A stretch of 64,000 bases of DNA from Gillisella vitis (lineage in GTDB: Bacteria > Pseudomonadota > Alphaproteobacteria > Rhizobiales > Rhizobiaceae), in NCBI GenBank assembly GCA_009744235.1, contig WPHV01000008.1, forward strand, positions 124,001 to 188,000. Reading direction: 5' to 3'. The notes under the pieces are model-generated. The model did not search any database and was not told the DNA's origin. It worked only from the letters and a program-made list of their open reading frames with translations. Shown piece after piece: positions 34,368 through 43,593 of the stretch. The first letter of the stretch is position 1. The number at the start of each line of letters is the position of its first letter. A program made the position numbers and the translations under genes.

Positions 34368-34483
34368 TAGATTTTGGTATTACAGCGCCGTGCGTTTTAT
34401 AAAACGCACAAAGGACGCTGTAATACTTTAAATCTAATGCATAATTTTCTCCTTAAATCGATTCCGATTTAAGGAATTATGCA
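34368..34483. repeat. two-part rhizobial intergenic palindromic element
   Basis: Part 1 (34368-34436): outer arms TAGATTT/AAATCTA, then GTATTACAGCG/CGCTGTAATAC, around a perfect 18-bp palindrome TGCGTTTTATAAAACGCA. Part 2 (34438-34483): TGCATAATT/AATTATGCA outside CCTTAAATCG/CGATTTAAGG. Nested palindromes of this design are dispersed in many Rhizobiaceae genomes. It lies between the TIM-barrel gene and the GntR gene and could also work as a transcript end. Confidence 0.7.
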
Positions 34484-34552
34484 GTAAGCGCATATACGCA
34501 GGAATATTATCATGGACATAATTACGTCGCTTGATTGGAGCTGGAGAGGGAA

Positions 34553-35305
34553 ATGAAGAAGGTGACGCGCCGCCAAAGCGCCAAGGTCGCACCGAAAGCT
34601 GGTGGTGCGGCGGATACGGGCGAAAACGCCAATGATGACGTGACTGAGCGCATTCGGATCACGCTTGCCACGGCGATTGGTGAAGGTGCGCTCAAGCCAG
34701 GCGTCAAGATCCTTGAGGATGCGATTGCCGACCATTTCGGGGTCAGCCGGACAGTCGTGCGTGGCGCGCTCGGCGTCCTGGAGAGCGACCATCTCCTGGA
34801 GCGCAAGAAAAACCGTGGCACATTCGTCGCTGAGCCTGGCATCGAAGAAGCAAAGGCCTTGTTCGAGGCAAGACGCAAGCTAGAACATGTCATTCTCGAG
34901 CTCGTCATGGACCGCGCGACCGTTGACCAGTTGGATGCTCTTGAAAAGCTGACGGATGAGGAGGAGCATATCCATCACCATGGTGACGAGAAGTCGAAGA
35001 CCGTGCTATCGGGCAAGTTCCATGTCGTTCTGGCTGAACTTGGCGGCAACGCAGTCATGACGGAGATGCTGTCGAAGATTGTTGCGCGCTTATCTCTTGT
35101 TATGTCTCTCTATGAGGAAGAGCGGAAGGACGATTGCGGCGCCGATCACCACCGCCTGATCGTCAGCGCCATAAAAGCGAAGGACCTGGCAAAGGCGCAG
35201 CAGCTAATGGATCACCACCTCGCAGATATCGAAGGCCGCGTTCGGCTCACGGAGGGACAGGGCGATCGGCATACGTTCCTGGCCGTACTGGAGAACTTTT
35301 CCTGA
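34553..35305 (+). CDS. GntR/FadR-type (FCD) transcriptional regulator
   Basis: 250 residues from the ATG at 34553, preceded by GGAGAGG; a TTG at 34535 is in frame but less likely. The winged helix spans about 30-90 (GALKPGVKILEDAIADHFGVSRTVVRGALGVLE), and the all-helical FCD ligand domain with metal-binding histidines (GKFHVVLAE, DDCGADHHRLIVSAI, DHHLADIE) fills the rest. It is the nearest specific regulator to the divergent Pot-type and amino-acid-type operons and probably senses their substrate or product. Confidence 0.9.
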   Translation: MKKVTRRQSAKVAPKAGGAADTGENANDDVTERIRITLATAIGEGALKPGVKILEDAIADHFGVSRTVVRGALGVLESDHLLERKKNRGTFVAEPGIEEAKALFEARRKLEHVILELVMDRATVDQLDALEKLTDEEEHIHHHGDEKSKTVLSGKFHVVLAELGGNAVMTEMLSKIVARLSLVMSLYEEERKDDCGADHHRLIVSAIKAKDLAKAQQLMDHHLADIEGRVRLTEGQGDRHTFLAVLENFS

Positions 35306-35422
35306 TGAACCGGCTTGAAGGCAACAGAAGCTGAGGCATGCTAATCTCCACAGCGTTATGAGTGGTCCGTTAAAGTGAATGACTTGCCAGCTTTTCATGG
35401 CCACCTGCAGGTCGAAAACGGA

Positions 35423-35619
35423 ATGAAAGGTCCAGCCGATGCCTTGCCAGGCGCGAACCTTCGGCTGCTTATGAGGCGCGTAGCTGTCGCGAATGACGTG
35501 AACAGCCCATCGAGAATATTGAGAGCGGCACACAAGGTTGCCGCGACGTGGCGTTTGTCGTCATGCCTCATTGTGCTGCCACGTGGTAGACTCGGCTGCG
35601 TCCGGTCAAAGGTAAGCGG
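35423..35619 (-). pseudogene. IS630-family transposase remnant
   Basis: In one frame (about 35619-35500) the segment FDRTQPSLPRGSTMRHDDKR plus ALNILDG matches the DDE core of IS630 transposases. In another frame (35503-35423) HVIRDSYAPHKQPKVRAW and WTFH match the next conserved block. About 40 codons between them are missing and the frame shifts, so the gene is dead. N- and C-terminal parts and inverted repeats are not seen. Confidence 0.7.
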
Positions 35620-35761
35620 CAAGTTGACCGCATCTGGCGTTGGTAGTGCGGGCTTACGTATTGCGGACAGACGAGTCACAAACTGTGCGCTTCTATGTCT
35701 ACGTTAATGGACCTCGACGTCATCGCCGACATGAGCAGACTGAACGGGGATTACACTGGGC

Positions 35762-35854
35762 ATTAAGAGCGCACTCTTTGCGAGGCACGATGCGGGAGCG
35801 GAGAACTGGACGACCATCGCCTCGGGACTTCTGGGCCTGAAAAACCTAATGTGA
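35762..35854 (+). pseudogene. IS66-family transposase C-terminal remnant
   Basis: A 30-codon frame with KSALFARHDAGAENWTTIAS resembles the conserved C-terminal block of IS66 TnpC (usually K/RNALFAG-D-GA--W-IAS). It ends in a premature TGA at 35852. Nothing upstream in frame is convincing, so only this fragment survives. Confidence 0.55.
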
Positions 35855-35887
35855 CAACACCGGCTCGGCCATGTCCCCATTCGATGC

Positions 35888-36286
35888 TTATGCCGGGATA
35901 ATTTTCAGCTCACCATAGGTGACAGAGCGTTCTGCCATCACATGATCGGCAAAATGGCGCACCTCTTCGGTTTTGCCGCGCAAAACGCTGATCTCAAGAC
36001 AGCGGTGCTGATCCAGATGCACATGCATGCTGGCCACAGAGAGATCATGGTGATCATGAAAGGTCGTGGTCAGGCGGCTGGCCAAATCTCTGGCTTCATG
36101 GTCATACACATAGCTCAAAACACCAGCACATTGGGCAATATGCCCCTCCTCGATTGAGGCCTGTTTCAACCCGGCCCGCGCCAGATCGCGCAAGGCTTCA
36201 GAGCGATTCTGATAGCCTTTTGCCTGAATCATCCGGTCCAGCTCAGTCATGAGGTCGTCGTCAATGGTGATGGTAATGCGCTGCAT
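35888..36286 (-). CDS. nikR: nickel-responsive transcriptional repressor
   Basis: 132 residues. An N-terminal ribbon-helix-helix (1-45, [20 protein letters not shown]) is followed by an ACT-like metal domain. The nickel ligands H77, H88, H90 and C96 are all present. It represses the nik importer when nickel is plentiful. The ATG at 36286 is chosen because it starts at the ribbon strand; the longer frame upstream is non-homologous. It is divergent from nikA, and the spacer holds two GTATGRTGTATCA copies. Confidence 0.95.
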   Translation of the reverse strand: MQRITITIDDDLMTELDRMIQAKGYQNRSEALRDLARAGLKQASIEEGHIAQCAGVLSYVYDHEARDLASRLTTTFHDHHDLSVASMHVHLDQHRCLEISVLRGKTEEVRHFADHVMAERSVTYGELKIIPA

Positions 36287-36311
36287 GATTGTTCCCGACG
36301 TTGATGCTGAT

Positions 36312-36393
36312 GTATGGTGTATCACCTTTTTTATCCGCTTCCAGCCTTTGTCCCGATAGACGGTTGACCTGACAAAGACAGTATGATGTATCA
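36312..36393. promoter_or_regulatory. two GTATG(G/A)TGTATCA repeats, candidate NikR operator
   Basis: GTATGGTGTATCA is at 36312-36324 and GTATGATGTATCA at 36381-36393, in the same orientation and 69 bp apart, in the nikR-nikA spacer. The GTATGA core resembles the E. coli NikR half-site GTATGA. They could let NikR block both promoters. Confidence 0.5.
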
Positions 36394-36434
36394 GAAAAAA
36401 CATCTTACTTCGTGATTGCTCAGCAGGACCTTCC

Positions 36435-38015
36435 ATGATCAAAACTTGCTTTCGCCATGCGGCACTGGCGCTGACGCTCGCCTTTTGCAGCCCTCTTACC
36501 AATGCGCAGGCGGGCGAGACGTTGAATTTTTCATGGCCCATGAATGTCGGCCCGCTCAATCCCCATCTCTATTCACCCAATCAGATGTTTGCGCAAAACA
36601 TGGTGTATGAGCCACTGGTGCGTTATCAGGCCGATGGCACCGTTAAGCCATGGCTGGCGCAATCGTGGGAGATTTCGAACGAGGGGCGGACCTATACGTT
36701 TCAATTGCGCGACGGTGTGCGCTTTTCAAACGGTGAAGCCTTTGATGCAGCAGCGGTAAAAGCCAATATTGATGCGGTGCTGGCCAACCGCTCCCGTCAT
36801 GCATGGCTGGAATTGGCCAATGAAATCGAAAGCGCTGATATTGTTGATCCGCTGCATGTGCGCATCACGCTGAAACACGCCTATTATCCTTTGCTTCAGG
36901 AATTGTCCCTGCCCCGGCCCTTTCGGTTTATTGCCCCTTCGCAGTTCAAGCAGGGCGGCACAAAGGATGGCATTGCCCAGCCAATTGGCACTGGCCCATG
37001 GGTTTTGCAAGAAACCCGCTTGGGCGAGAAAGACGTGTTTGTCCGCAATGACCGCTATTGGGGTGGCAAGCCTGCCTTCGACAGTGTGACCGTCAAGGTG
37101 ATCCCAGACCCCAACAGCCGCGCCATTGCGTTTGAGACCGGCGATATTGATCTGATCTATGGGGCCGATGGGCCGATCTCTCCCGATACGTTTGAGCGTT
37201 TCCGCAAAATGGGAACCTATACAACACAGCTGTCGCAGCCTCTGGAAACCTTGGTGCTGGCCATCAACACCAATCTTGGTGCCACAAAAGATGTTGCAGT
37301 GCGCAAGGCCATCAACCATGCGGTGGACAAGGACAAGATGATTGCCACGGTGCTCTATGGCACCCAGCAACGCGCTGACACTCTTTTTGCCCCCAATGTG
37401 CCTTACGCCAATATTGGCCTCAAACCCTACCAGTTTGATCGATCCGTTGCGGAAAAGCTGCTGGAGGATGCTGGCTGGAAGCGCCTTGAGCCGAAAGGTG
37501 TTCGGCAGAAGGATGGCAAGCCGCTGTCCATCGAATTATGCTTTATCGGCACAGACGCCATCAGCAAATCCATGGCAGAGATTGTGCAGGCTGATCTTGG
37601 TAAGGTGGGAATTCAGGTTATCCTGACCGGAGAGGAAGAAAGCAGCATTTTGTCGCGTCAGCGCGATGGCCGCTTTGGCATGATTTTCAACCGCACCTGG
37701 GGGCCTCCTTACGATCCCCACGCCTTTGTCAGTTCCATGCGCATTCCCTCCCATGCCGATTATCAGGCGCAGCTTGGCCTGCCGGACAAGGCGAAGATTG
37801 ATCAGGACATCGGCGACGTGCTGATCTCCACGGATGAACACATCCGGCAGGATCTGTATCGGGATATTCTGACCCGATTGCATGATGAAGCCGTCTATCT
37901 GCCGCTCACCTATGTCACCGCCATTGCCGTTGCCAAAAAAGAGCTTGGCCCCATTCCGTTTGGGGCGATGTCGAGCGAGATTCCGTTCGATCAGATCAAG
38001 CCAAAAGCGAACTGA
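36435..38015 (+). CDS. nikA: nickel ABC transporter, periplasmic nickel-binding protein
   Basis: 526 residues, family 5 (DppA/OppA/NikA) binding protein with a signal peptide ending near residue 26 (NAQAGE). The N-terminal segment [35 protein letters not shown] is characteristic of NikA. It delivers nickel, probably as a chelate, to NikBC. AGGA lies upstream of the ATG. Isoleucine and phenylalanine codons are mostly ATT/TTT here, unlike the ATC/TTC preference of genes outside the nik cluster. Confidence 0.94.
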   Translation: MIKTCFRHAALALTLAFCSPLTNAQAGETLNFSWPMNVGPLNPHLYSPNQMFAQNMVYEPLVRYQADGTVKPWLAQSWEISNEGRTYTFQLRDGVRFSNGEAFDAAAVKANIDAVLANRSRHAWLELANEIESADIVDPLHVRITLKHAYYPLLQELSLPRPFRFIAPSQFKQGGTKDGIAQPIGTGPWVLQETRLGEKDVFVRNDRYWGGKPAFDSVTVKVIPDPNSRAIAFETGDIDLIYGADGPISPDTFERFRKMGTYTTQLSQPLETLVLAINTNLGATKDVAVRKAINHAVDKDKMIATVLYGTQQRADTLFAPNVPYANIGLKPYQFDRSVAEKLLEDAGWKRLEPKGVRQKDGKPLSIELCFIGTDAISKSMAEIVQADLGKVGIQVILTGEEESSILSRQRDGRFGMIFNRTWGPPYDPHAFVSSMRIPSHADYQAQLGLPDKAKIDQDIGDVLISTDEHIRQDLYRDILTRLHDEAVYLPLTYVTAIAVAKKELGPIPFGAMSSEIPFDQIKPKAN

Positions 38016-38018
38016 TCC

Positions 38019-38963
38019 ATGGGCGCTTTTATTCTGCGGCGCATTTTGCTGCTGATCCCGATGCTGCTTGGCGCATCACTGGTGATATTTCTCATGCTGC
38101 GGCTTGGGCCAAGCGATCCGGCCATGGATTACTTACGCCTGTCCAAAGTGCCGCCAACGCCTTTGGCGCTGGCAGATGCCCGGCAGATGCTTGGCCTCGA
38201 CCGCCCCATTGCCACTCAATATTTCGATTGGTTGGGCCATGCCTTCCGGTTGGATTTTGGCGTATCCTATGCCACGCAAAGGCCGGTTTTGCCGGACTTG
38301 CTCTACTACCTTCCGGCAACGCTGCAACTGGCTGGGCTGGCGCTGATCCTGACCTTTGCCATTTCCATCCCCATGGGTGTCTGGGCATCGCGCCACCGTA
38401 ACAAGCTGCCCGATCATATCGTGCGGCTTGTGTCATTCCTTGGCGTGTCCATGCCCAATTTTTGGCTGGGTTTTCTGCTGGTGCTGGTGTTTTCCGTGCA
38501 GCTCGGCTGGCTTCCCGCCATGGGTCGCGGCGGCTTTGCCCATATGATCATGCCGGCCATTGCCATTGCCTTCATGTCCCTGTCCATCAATGCCCGGCTG
38601 TTGCGCGCCAGCATGCTGGAGGCTGCGGGACAGCGCCATGTGCTCTATGCCCGGCTGCGTGGTCTTTCCAGACAGCGGGTTGAACGGGGCCATATCCTCA
38701 GAAACGCGCTTTTGCCGATCATCACCGCCACGGGCATGCATATCGGTGAACTGCTTGGCGGCACGCTGGTGATTGAAAGCATTTTTGGCTGGCCCGGCGT
38801 TGGCCGCTATGCCGTTTCTGCCATCCTCAACCGGGATTATCCCGTCATTCAGTGTTTTACCTTGTTGATGGTGGGCATTTTTGTGACCTGTAATCTCCTT
38901 GTCGATATTGCCTATGCATGGGCAGACCCCCGGATCAGGCTGTCAGCGGGGCAAGTCGAATGA
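38019..38963 (+). CDS. nikB: nickel ABC transporter permease
   Basis: 314 residues of the DppB/NikB type, about six membrane segments. N-terminal [32 protein letters not shown] and the coupling loop [25 protein letters not shown] are visible. It begins three bases after the nikA stop and overlaps nikC as ATGA. Confidence 0.94.
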   Translation: MGAFILRRILLLIPMLLGASLVIFLMLRLGPSDPAMDYLRLSKVPPTPLALADARQMLGLDRPIATQYFDWLGHAFRLDFGVSYATQRPVLPDLLYYLPATLQLAGLALILTFAISIPMGVWASRHRNKLPDHIVRLVSFLGVSMPNFWLGFLLVLVFSVQLGWLPAMGRGGFAHMIMPAIAIAFMSLSINARLLRASMLEAAGQRHVLYARLRGLSRQRVERGHILRNALLPIITATGMHIGELLGGTLVIESIFGWPGVGRYAVSAILNRDYPVIQCFTLLMVGIFVTCNLLVDIAYAWADPRIRLSAGQVE

Positions 38964-39835
38964 CGAAAGCCTCAGCATTGCCCTCAGCCACGCGCCCGGC
39001 AGGCTTTTGGCGCTCCTCATCGCTGGGCGTCAAAGCCTGTGGTGTCATCGTTGTGCTACTGGTGTTGGCCACGATTGCTGGGCCATGGATTTCGCCGCAT
39101 GATCCGAATTTTGTCGAATTATCGGAGCGGCTTCAGCCGCCAGACCTGAACCATTGGCTTGGAACTGATCACTTGGGCCGCGATATTTTCTCGCGTCTGG
39201 TTGCGGGTGCCCGCGTCTCGCTGGGGTCTGTCGCCATTGCGCTTGGCCTGATCATGATCACCGGCATTGTGCTTGGGGGGACCGCAGGTGTTATCGGCGG
39301 GCGCACCGATCAGCTGATCATGCGCATTGCCGATGTGTTTTTGACCTTTCCAACACTGGTGCTGGCGCTGTTTATGGTTGGAATGCTGGGCACGGGGCTT
39401 ACCAATGTCATCCTCGCCATCGCTCTTTCCCACTGGGCCTGGTATGCCCGGATTGTGCGCGGAATTGTGCTGTCCCTGCGCCATCGGGAGTTTCTGCTGG
39501 CGGCGCGCATGAGCGGTGCGGGACCGATCAGAACCTTCATAGATCACCTGCTTCCCGCAACCCTGTCTCAGCTGGTGGTGCTGGCGACCTTGGACATCGG
39601 CCATATCATGCTGCATGTCTCTGGCCTGTCTTTTCTGGGATTGGGCGTGACCGCACCCACGGCGGAATGGGGCGTGATGATCAACGATGCCCGCCAATAT
39701 GTCTGGACAGCGCCGTCGCTGATCCTGTGGCCGGGCTTAACGCTGTTTATCAGCGTCATGGCCTTCAACATTCTGGGCGATGCCCTGCGCGACAGGCTCG
39801 ATCCCCATTTGCGTATGGAGCATGGGCACGAATGA
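38960..39835 (+). CDS. nikC: nickel ABC transporter permease
   Basis: 291 residues of the DppC/NikC type. [34 protein letters not shown] is the family hallmark, and the coupling loop reads [23 protein letters not shown]. The ATG at 38960 overlaps the nikB stop; the frame open from 38918 overlaps nikB and is not used. Pairs with NikB. Confidence 0.94.
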   Translation: MTKASALPSATRPAGFWRSSSLGVKACGVIVVLLVLATIAGPWISPHDPNFVELSERLQPPDLNHWLGTDHLGRDIFSRLVAGARVSLGSVAIALGLIMITGIVLGGTAGVIGGRTDQLIMRIADVFLTFPTLVLALFMVGMLGTGLTNVILAIALSHWAWYARIVRGIVLSLRHREFLLAARMSGAGPIRTFIDHLLPATLSQLVVLATLDIGHIMLHVSGLSFLGLGVTAPTAEWGVMINDARQYVWTAPSLILWPGLTLFISVMAFNILGDALRDRLDPHLRMEHGHE

Positions 39836-40620
39836 TCCAGACCCTTTCCATCCAGAAGCTGACGGTTTACCCATCACATTCCAATAGCCATCCCGCCCTT
39901 GTCGATCATCTCTCACTTGAGCTCAAACGTGGCCGCATTCTTGCGCTGGTTGGTGCCAGTGGTTCGGGAAAATCCCTGACCTGTTCGGCAAGCCTTGGCG
40001 TGGCACCTGCGGGTGTCACGGTTACCAGTGGCACTCTGGCGCTGGATGGGCAGCCCGCCTTGCCCACCGAGCTGCGTGGCAAGACGGTGGCCACCATTTT
40101 GCAAAACCCGCGCAGCGCTTTTAATCCGGTGCGAACCATGCGCCATCATGTGATTGAGACACTGAAAGCCACGGGTCGGTTGCCACCAGACAATGATCTG
40201 CAACAGGCTTTGGCCTTTATGCACGACGTCGGGCTTGAAGAGCCGCAGCGCATTCTGGAGATGCATGCTTTTGAGATGAGCGGCGGCATGCTGCAACGGA
40301 TGATGATTGCCCTTGCCCTCATGTCCGGCGCACCCTTTCTGTTTGCCGATGAGCCAACCACGGACCTTGACCTGATTGTGCAGATGCAGGTGCTGGATTT
40401 GATTGAGCGCGTGGCCAGACAACAGGGCTTGGGCGTTTTGCTCGTCACCCATGATATGGGCGTGGTGGCGCGTTTGGCGGATGATGTGGCGGTGATTGAT
40501 CATGGCAAGCTGGTTGAAACGGGCAGCGTCATGGACATTTTCCATGCGCCCAACCATCCGGTGACACGCATGTTGGTGCAGGCGCACCTCTCCCTCTACG
40601 GTCTGGAGCTGGCGCAATGA
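39832..40620 (+). CDS. nikD: nickel ABC transporter ATP-binding protein
   Basis: 262 residues. Walker A is GASGSGKSL, the signature [17 protein letters not shown] and Walker [13 protein letters not shown]. The start ATG overlaps the nikC stop. It powers the NikBC channel together with NikE. Confidence 0.93.
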   Translation: MIQTLSIQKLTVYPSHSNSHPALVDHLSLELKRGRILALVGASGSGKSLTCSASLGVAPAGVTVTSGTLALDGQPALPTELRGKTVATILQNPRSAFNPVRTMRHHVIETLKATGRLPPDNDLQQALAFMHDVGLEEPQRILEMHAFEMSGGMLQRMMIALALMSGAPFLFADEPTTDLDLIVQMQVLDLIERVARQQGLGVLLVTHDMGVVARLADDVAVIDHGKLVETGSVMDIFHAPNHPVTRMLVQAHLSLYGLELAQ

Positions 40621-41411
40621 CTCTGCTGCAAGCAAAACATCTGATCAAACATTATCAGCACTACTCGCTGCTTGGCGCAAGCCGCGCCCGAACGGTTGTG
40701 GATGATGTCTCGCTTTCCATTGCGAACGGCGAAACCGTCGCCCTTCTCGGTCGCAGCGGCTGCGGCAAAAGCACGCTGGCCAGATTACTGGCGGGTCTGG
40801 AACAGCCAGACAAGGGGGAGATCTGTTTTAACGGCACAGCCCTTGGCAAGCTCGCAAAAGCAGAGAAAGCCGCATTTCGACGCAGTGTTCAAATGGTGTT
40901 TCAAGATTCCCCCAGCGCCGTTAACCCCCGTTTTGACATTCGCGCCATTATTGATGAGCCGCTGCGCCACCTCACCAACCTCAATGACGCAGACCGCGAG
41001 CACCGCCTGCGCGAGGTGCTTGATATGGTGGAGCTTCCCCTTGCCATTGCCTCGAAATTACCGGGACAGGTCAGTGGCGGCCAGCTGCAACGCGTCTGCA
41101 TTGCCCGCGCCCTCGCCTGCTTACCCAAACTGATCATTCTGGACGAGGCCGTGTCCAACCTCGATCTTCATCTCCAGACCTCGGCCTTGTCTCTGTTAAA
41201 AGACTTGCAGGACAAAACCGGGATTGCCTATCTGTTTGTCACCCATGATCTGCGCTTGGTCGAGCGGTTTGCATCACGGGTGCTGATCATGGATGCAGGC
41301 CGCATTGTCGAGGAAACCGCAACCGGGGCGCTGGCCCATGTCTGCCACCCGGCCTCCCTGCTGCTGAAGTCGGCCATTCTGCCAGCCTATCCGCGCCAAC
41401 TGCATAATTGA
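40617..41411 (+). CDS. nikE: nickel ABC transporter ATP-binding protein
   Basis: 264 residues. Walker A is GRSGCGKST, the signature [18 protein letters not shown] and Walker [17 protein letters not shown]. It overlaps the nikD stop by four bases and closes the nikABCDE operon. No urease or hydrogenase genes are in the window, so the nickel enzyme served is encoded elsewhere. Confidence 0.93.
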   Translation: MTLLQAKHLIKHYQHYSLLGASRARTVVDDVSLSIANGETVALLGRSGCGKSTLARLLAGLEQPDKGEICFNGTALGKLAKAEKAAFRRSVQMVFQDSPSAVNPRFDIRAIIDEPLRHLTNLNDADREHRLREVLDMVELPLAIASKLPGQVSGGQLQRVCIARALACLPKLIILDEAVSNLDLHLQTSALSLLKDLQDKTGIAYLFVTHDLRLVERFASRVLIMDAGRIVEETATGALAHVCHPASLLLKSAILPAYPRQLHN

Positions 41412-41512
41412 CAAGGACATCCGCTTGTCAAAACGTTCCGAACTGCGCAGACAAACCGGGTACGCTTTTTCCATCAAAAAATAACAACAGAACAACCTAT
41501 AGAAATCCTGAC

Positions 41513-41529
41513 GCGGCACAAAATGCCGC
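41513..41529. terminator. hairpin about 100 bp after nikE
   Basis: GCGGCA (41513-41518) pairs with TGCCGC (41524-41529) around CAAAA. It lies in the 171-bp gap before the DUF2946-like gene and lacks a T-tract. Confidence 0.3.
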
Positions 41530-41582
41530 ATTGCGAACGTTTGGAAGAACGCCTAATCGTAATCTGAAGGGGATCAATCTGT

Positions 41583-41978
41583 ATGGCGGCAACCGTGTCA
41601 GACATGGCGAAAATGGTGCGCATCATTTGCGCCATTGCCCTGTTGTGCGTCGGATTTGCCCATAAGATACCCGTCATCGAATCGGCAATTCCGCTTTCAG
41701 AAGTTGCATCATATACCCTGCCCGACGGGACCCTCCCGGTTCTTTGCCTACCAAGCCAGCATGACGACGGAAAACATCCTAGCCATGATCTCGGCACAGG
41801 TTGCGAAGCCTGCCGGATAACGGCGTCCATTGTCTTGCCGACCCCTACCGATTCAATTGGCCAAGCAATCGTCGTTGCAACAGAAATTCATATTCCGATC
41901 CGTCGTGAAGCCTTTTACCGTCAGCTGTTTCCTCCCAACGCAAGCCCACGTGGCCCCCCGACCGGCACCATTGCCTGA
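41583..41978 (+). CDS. DUF2946-like secreted small protein
   Basis: 131 residues with an N-terminal hydrophobic segment (about 10-28). The middle contains PSQHDDGKHPSHDLGTGCEACRIT, a histidine/cysteine-rich stretch typical of DUF2946-like proteins that accompany copper or haem uptake loci. AAGGGG lies ten bases before the ATG. It precedes the FecB-type transporter by about 500 bp that contain a broken Crp/Fnr gene. Function unknown; periplasmic metal handling is likely. Confidence 0.65.
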   Translation: MAATVSDMAKMVRIICAIALLCVGFAHKIPVIESAIPLSEVASYTLPDGTLPVLCLPSQHDDGKHPSHDLGTGCEACRITASIVLPTPTDSIGQAIVVATEIHIPIRREAFYRQLFPPNASPRGPPTGTIA

Positions 41979-42074
41979 AACCACTGCTGCATTTCACAGC
42001 AGCCCTTCAGTCAGCGCCGGTTGAACGTTCCAAACTCTGGGATGTGACGACCGGCGTAGCGCCGGACACACGTC

Positions 42075-42450
42075 ATGTTCAACAGGACAGCACTGGGTGA
42101 AGTATCGCCCGTATTCCCAATCGATTTTCTGATATCCGCCGAAATCGGCAGCAAATCACGGATCTGCAAGCTCGTTGCGCCGCGCACCAGAATTTTCCTG
42201 CGTGATTTCCCAAGGCCGAGCCAATTTCTGCTCCAGGACGGGTGCATCGCACTCTATCAATCGCTGCGCGACGATCGCAGGCAAATACTTGATATCCTTG
42301 GGCCAGGCCCTTTTCTCGGACGATCGATTGGCAGCTCTGTCGACTGCTGTGGTGCTAACCGTGATCGCACTCGACCATCTCATCATCAGGCGCGTCAAGC
42401 CGCTTGAGCGCGCGCTGAGCCGCCAGCCTTTCAACATTGTGGTTGGCGCA
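42075..42450 (+). pseudogene. truncated, frameshifted Crp/Fnr-type regulator
   Basis: The frame 42075-42407 carries FLLQDGCIALYQSLRDDRRQ and ILDILGPGPFLGRSIGS, a recognisable cyclic-nucleotide-binding domain of the Crp/Fnr family. After about residue 85 the homology breaks; a shifted frame continues with a possible related segment up to about 42450. The DNA-binding helix-turn-helix is absent. So this is a dead regulator fragment just upstream of the importer operon, which has probably lost its original control. Confidence 0.6.
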
Positions 42451-42489
42451 GGATCGCCCGCCCTTCAAGATTTAACGCAAGGAAACACC

Positions 42490-43593
42490 ATGAAAAAACT
42501 AGTCTTCTCCGCCTTTGTCGGCCTGATGGCCATGACAGCCAGTGCCTTTGCCGACATCACCGTTACCGATGTCAAGGGACGCACCGTCACGGTACCCAAG
42601 GTGCCGGAGCGTGTTGTCCTCAGCTTCTATTATGAGGATTATCTTGCCATCGCCGGACCCGGCGCGCTCGACAAAGTCGTGGCCCTCTCCCTCTCTCCCT
42701 GGAAGGATTGGCGGCCAAACCAGTTCGCGGCCTATGAAAAGGCGCTGCCAAGGCTCGCCTCCATTCCCGACATCGGTAGTACCGAGGACAATACATTTTC
42801 GATTGAGAAGGTGATTGCGGCCAAACCCGACCTGCTCATTCTGGCGGCCTGGTCCTATGACGCGCTCGGGGAAGGCACCAAGCAGTTAGAGGCGGCTGGC
42901 ATTCCGATCGTGACGCTCGACTACAATGCTCAGACGGTCGAGAAACATGTCGCATCCACCTTGGCACTCGGCAAGCTGATGGGGACGCAAGACCGCGCCG
43001 AAAAGCTCGCCAAAAACTACAAGGATGCGATGGCAGACGTTCAGGCTCGCATCCAGAAAGCCGGCCCGACGGAGAAAAAGGTCTATGTCGAACTGGCTCA
43101 GAAAGGGCCGGACGAAGTCGGGAACTCCTACGGCGATACGATGTGGGGCGCGCTGGTCGACAGGCTTGGTGGCCATAACATTGCCAAGGGACAGATCGGC
43201 AATTGGGGACCGCTAAGCCCGGAATATGTCCTGGCACAAAAGCCCGACCTGATTTTTCTGGGCGGCTCTGAATGGCTGAACAAGCCGCAATCGGTGCAGG
43301 TCGGTTTTGGGGCTGATCCGGCCGTTACCCGCCAACGCATGAAGGCCTATCTCGGACGTCCGGGGTGGTCGGATCTGCCAGCCGTAAAAGACGGCGGCGT
43401 GCATGCGATCTACCATGGCGGCGCGCGCACGCTGTCCGACTATGTGTATGCGCAATATATTGCAAAGCAGCTCTATCCGGATGCCTTCAAGAACGTCGAT
43501 CCGGCAAAGAACATTGCTGACTATTATAATAGCTGGCTGCCGATCAAGGCTGATGGCGTGTTTGTTCTCCCTTATGAAGTTGGCGGACAATGA
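42490..43593 (+). CDS. FecB/BtuF-type ABC substrate-binding protein
   Basis: 367 residues with a Sec signal peptide (1-21, ASAFA). The mature protein starts with DITVTDVKGRTVTVPKVPERVVL, the class III metal-chelate binding fold, with GNSYGDTMWGALVDRLGG and QKPDLIFLGGSEW further on. Such proteins bind siderophores, haem, cobalamin or other metal chelates. GGAAA precedes the ATG. Its operon partners are copper proteins, so a copper chelate is a serious candidate; iron cannot be excluded. Confidence 0.9.
   Translation: MKKLVFSAFVGLMAMTASAFADITVTDVKGRTVTVPKVPERVVLSFYYEDYLAIAGPGALDKVVALSLSPWKDWRPNQFAAYEKALPRLASIPDIGSTEDNTFSIEKVIAAKPDLLILAAWSYDALGEGTKQLEAAGIPIVTLDYNAQTVEKHVASTLALGKLMGTQDRAEKLAKNYKDAMADVQARIQKAGPTEKKVYVELAQKGPDEVGNSYGDTMWGALVDRLGGHNIAKGQIGNWGPLSPEYVLAQKPDLIFLGGSEWLNKPQSVQVGFGADPAVTRQRMKAYLGRPGWSDLPAVKDGGVHAIYHGGARTLSDYVYAQYIAKQLYPDAFKNVDPAKNIADYYNSWLPIKADGVFVLPYEVGGQ

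Larger units (their letters stand above)
35306..35887. other. IS graveyard between the GntR gene and nikR
   Basis: No intact gene is supported in these 582 bp. Two transposase remnants, listed separately, are recognisable. The rest shows no clear homology by eye. This marks past insertion and deletion at the left border of the nik cluster. Confidence 0.65.

Noticed and set aside
35375-35707. 110-codon plus-strand frame in the IS debris
   Set aside because: Antisense to the IS630 remnant, with no resemblance to any family of its own.
42175-42489. N-terminal extension of the FecB-type binding protein suggested by the long open frame
   Set aside because: The signal peptide begins at 42490 with its own ribosome-binding site; the upstream codons overlap the Crp/Fnr remnant.
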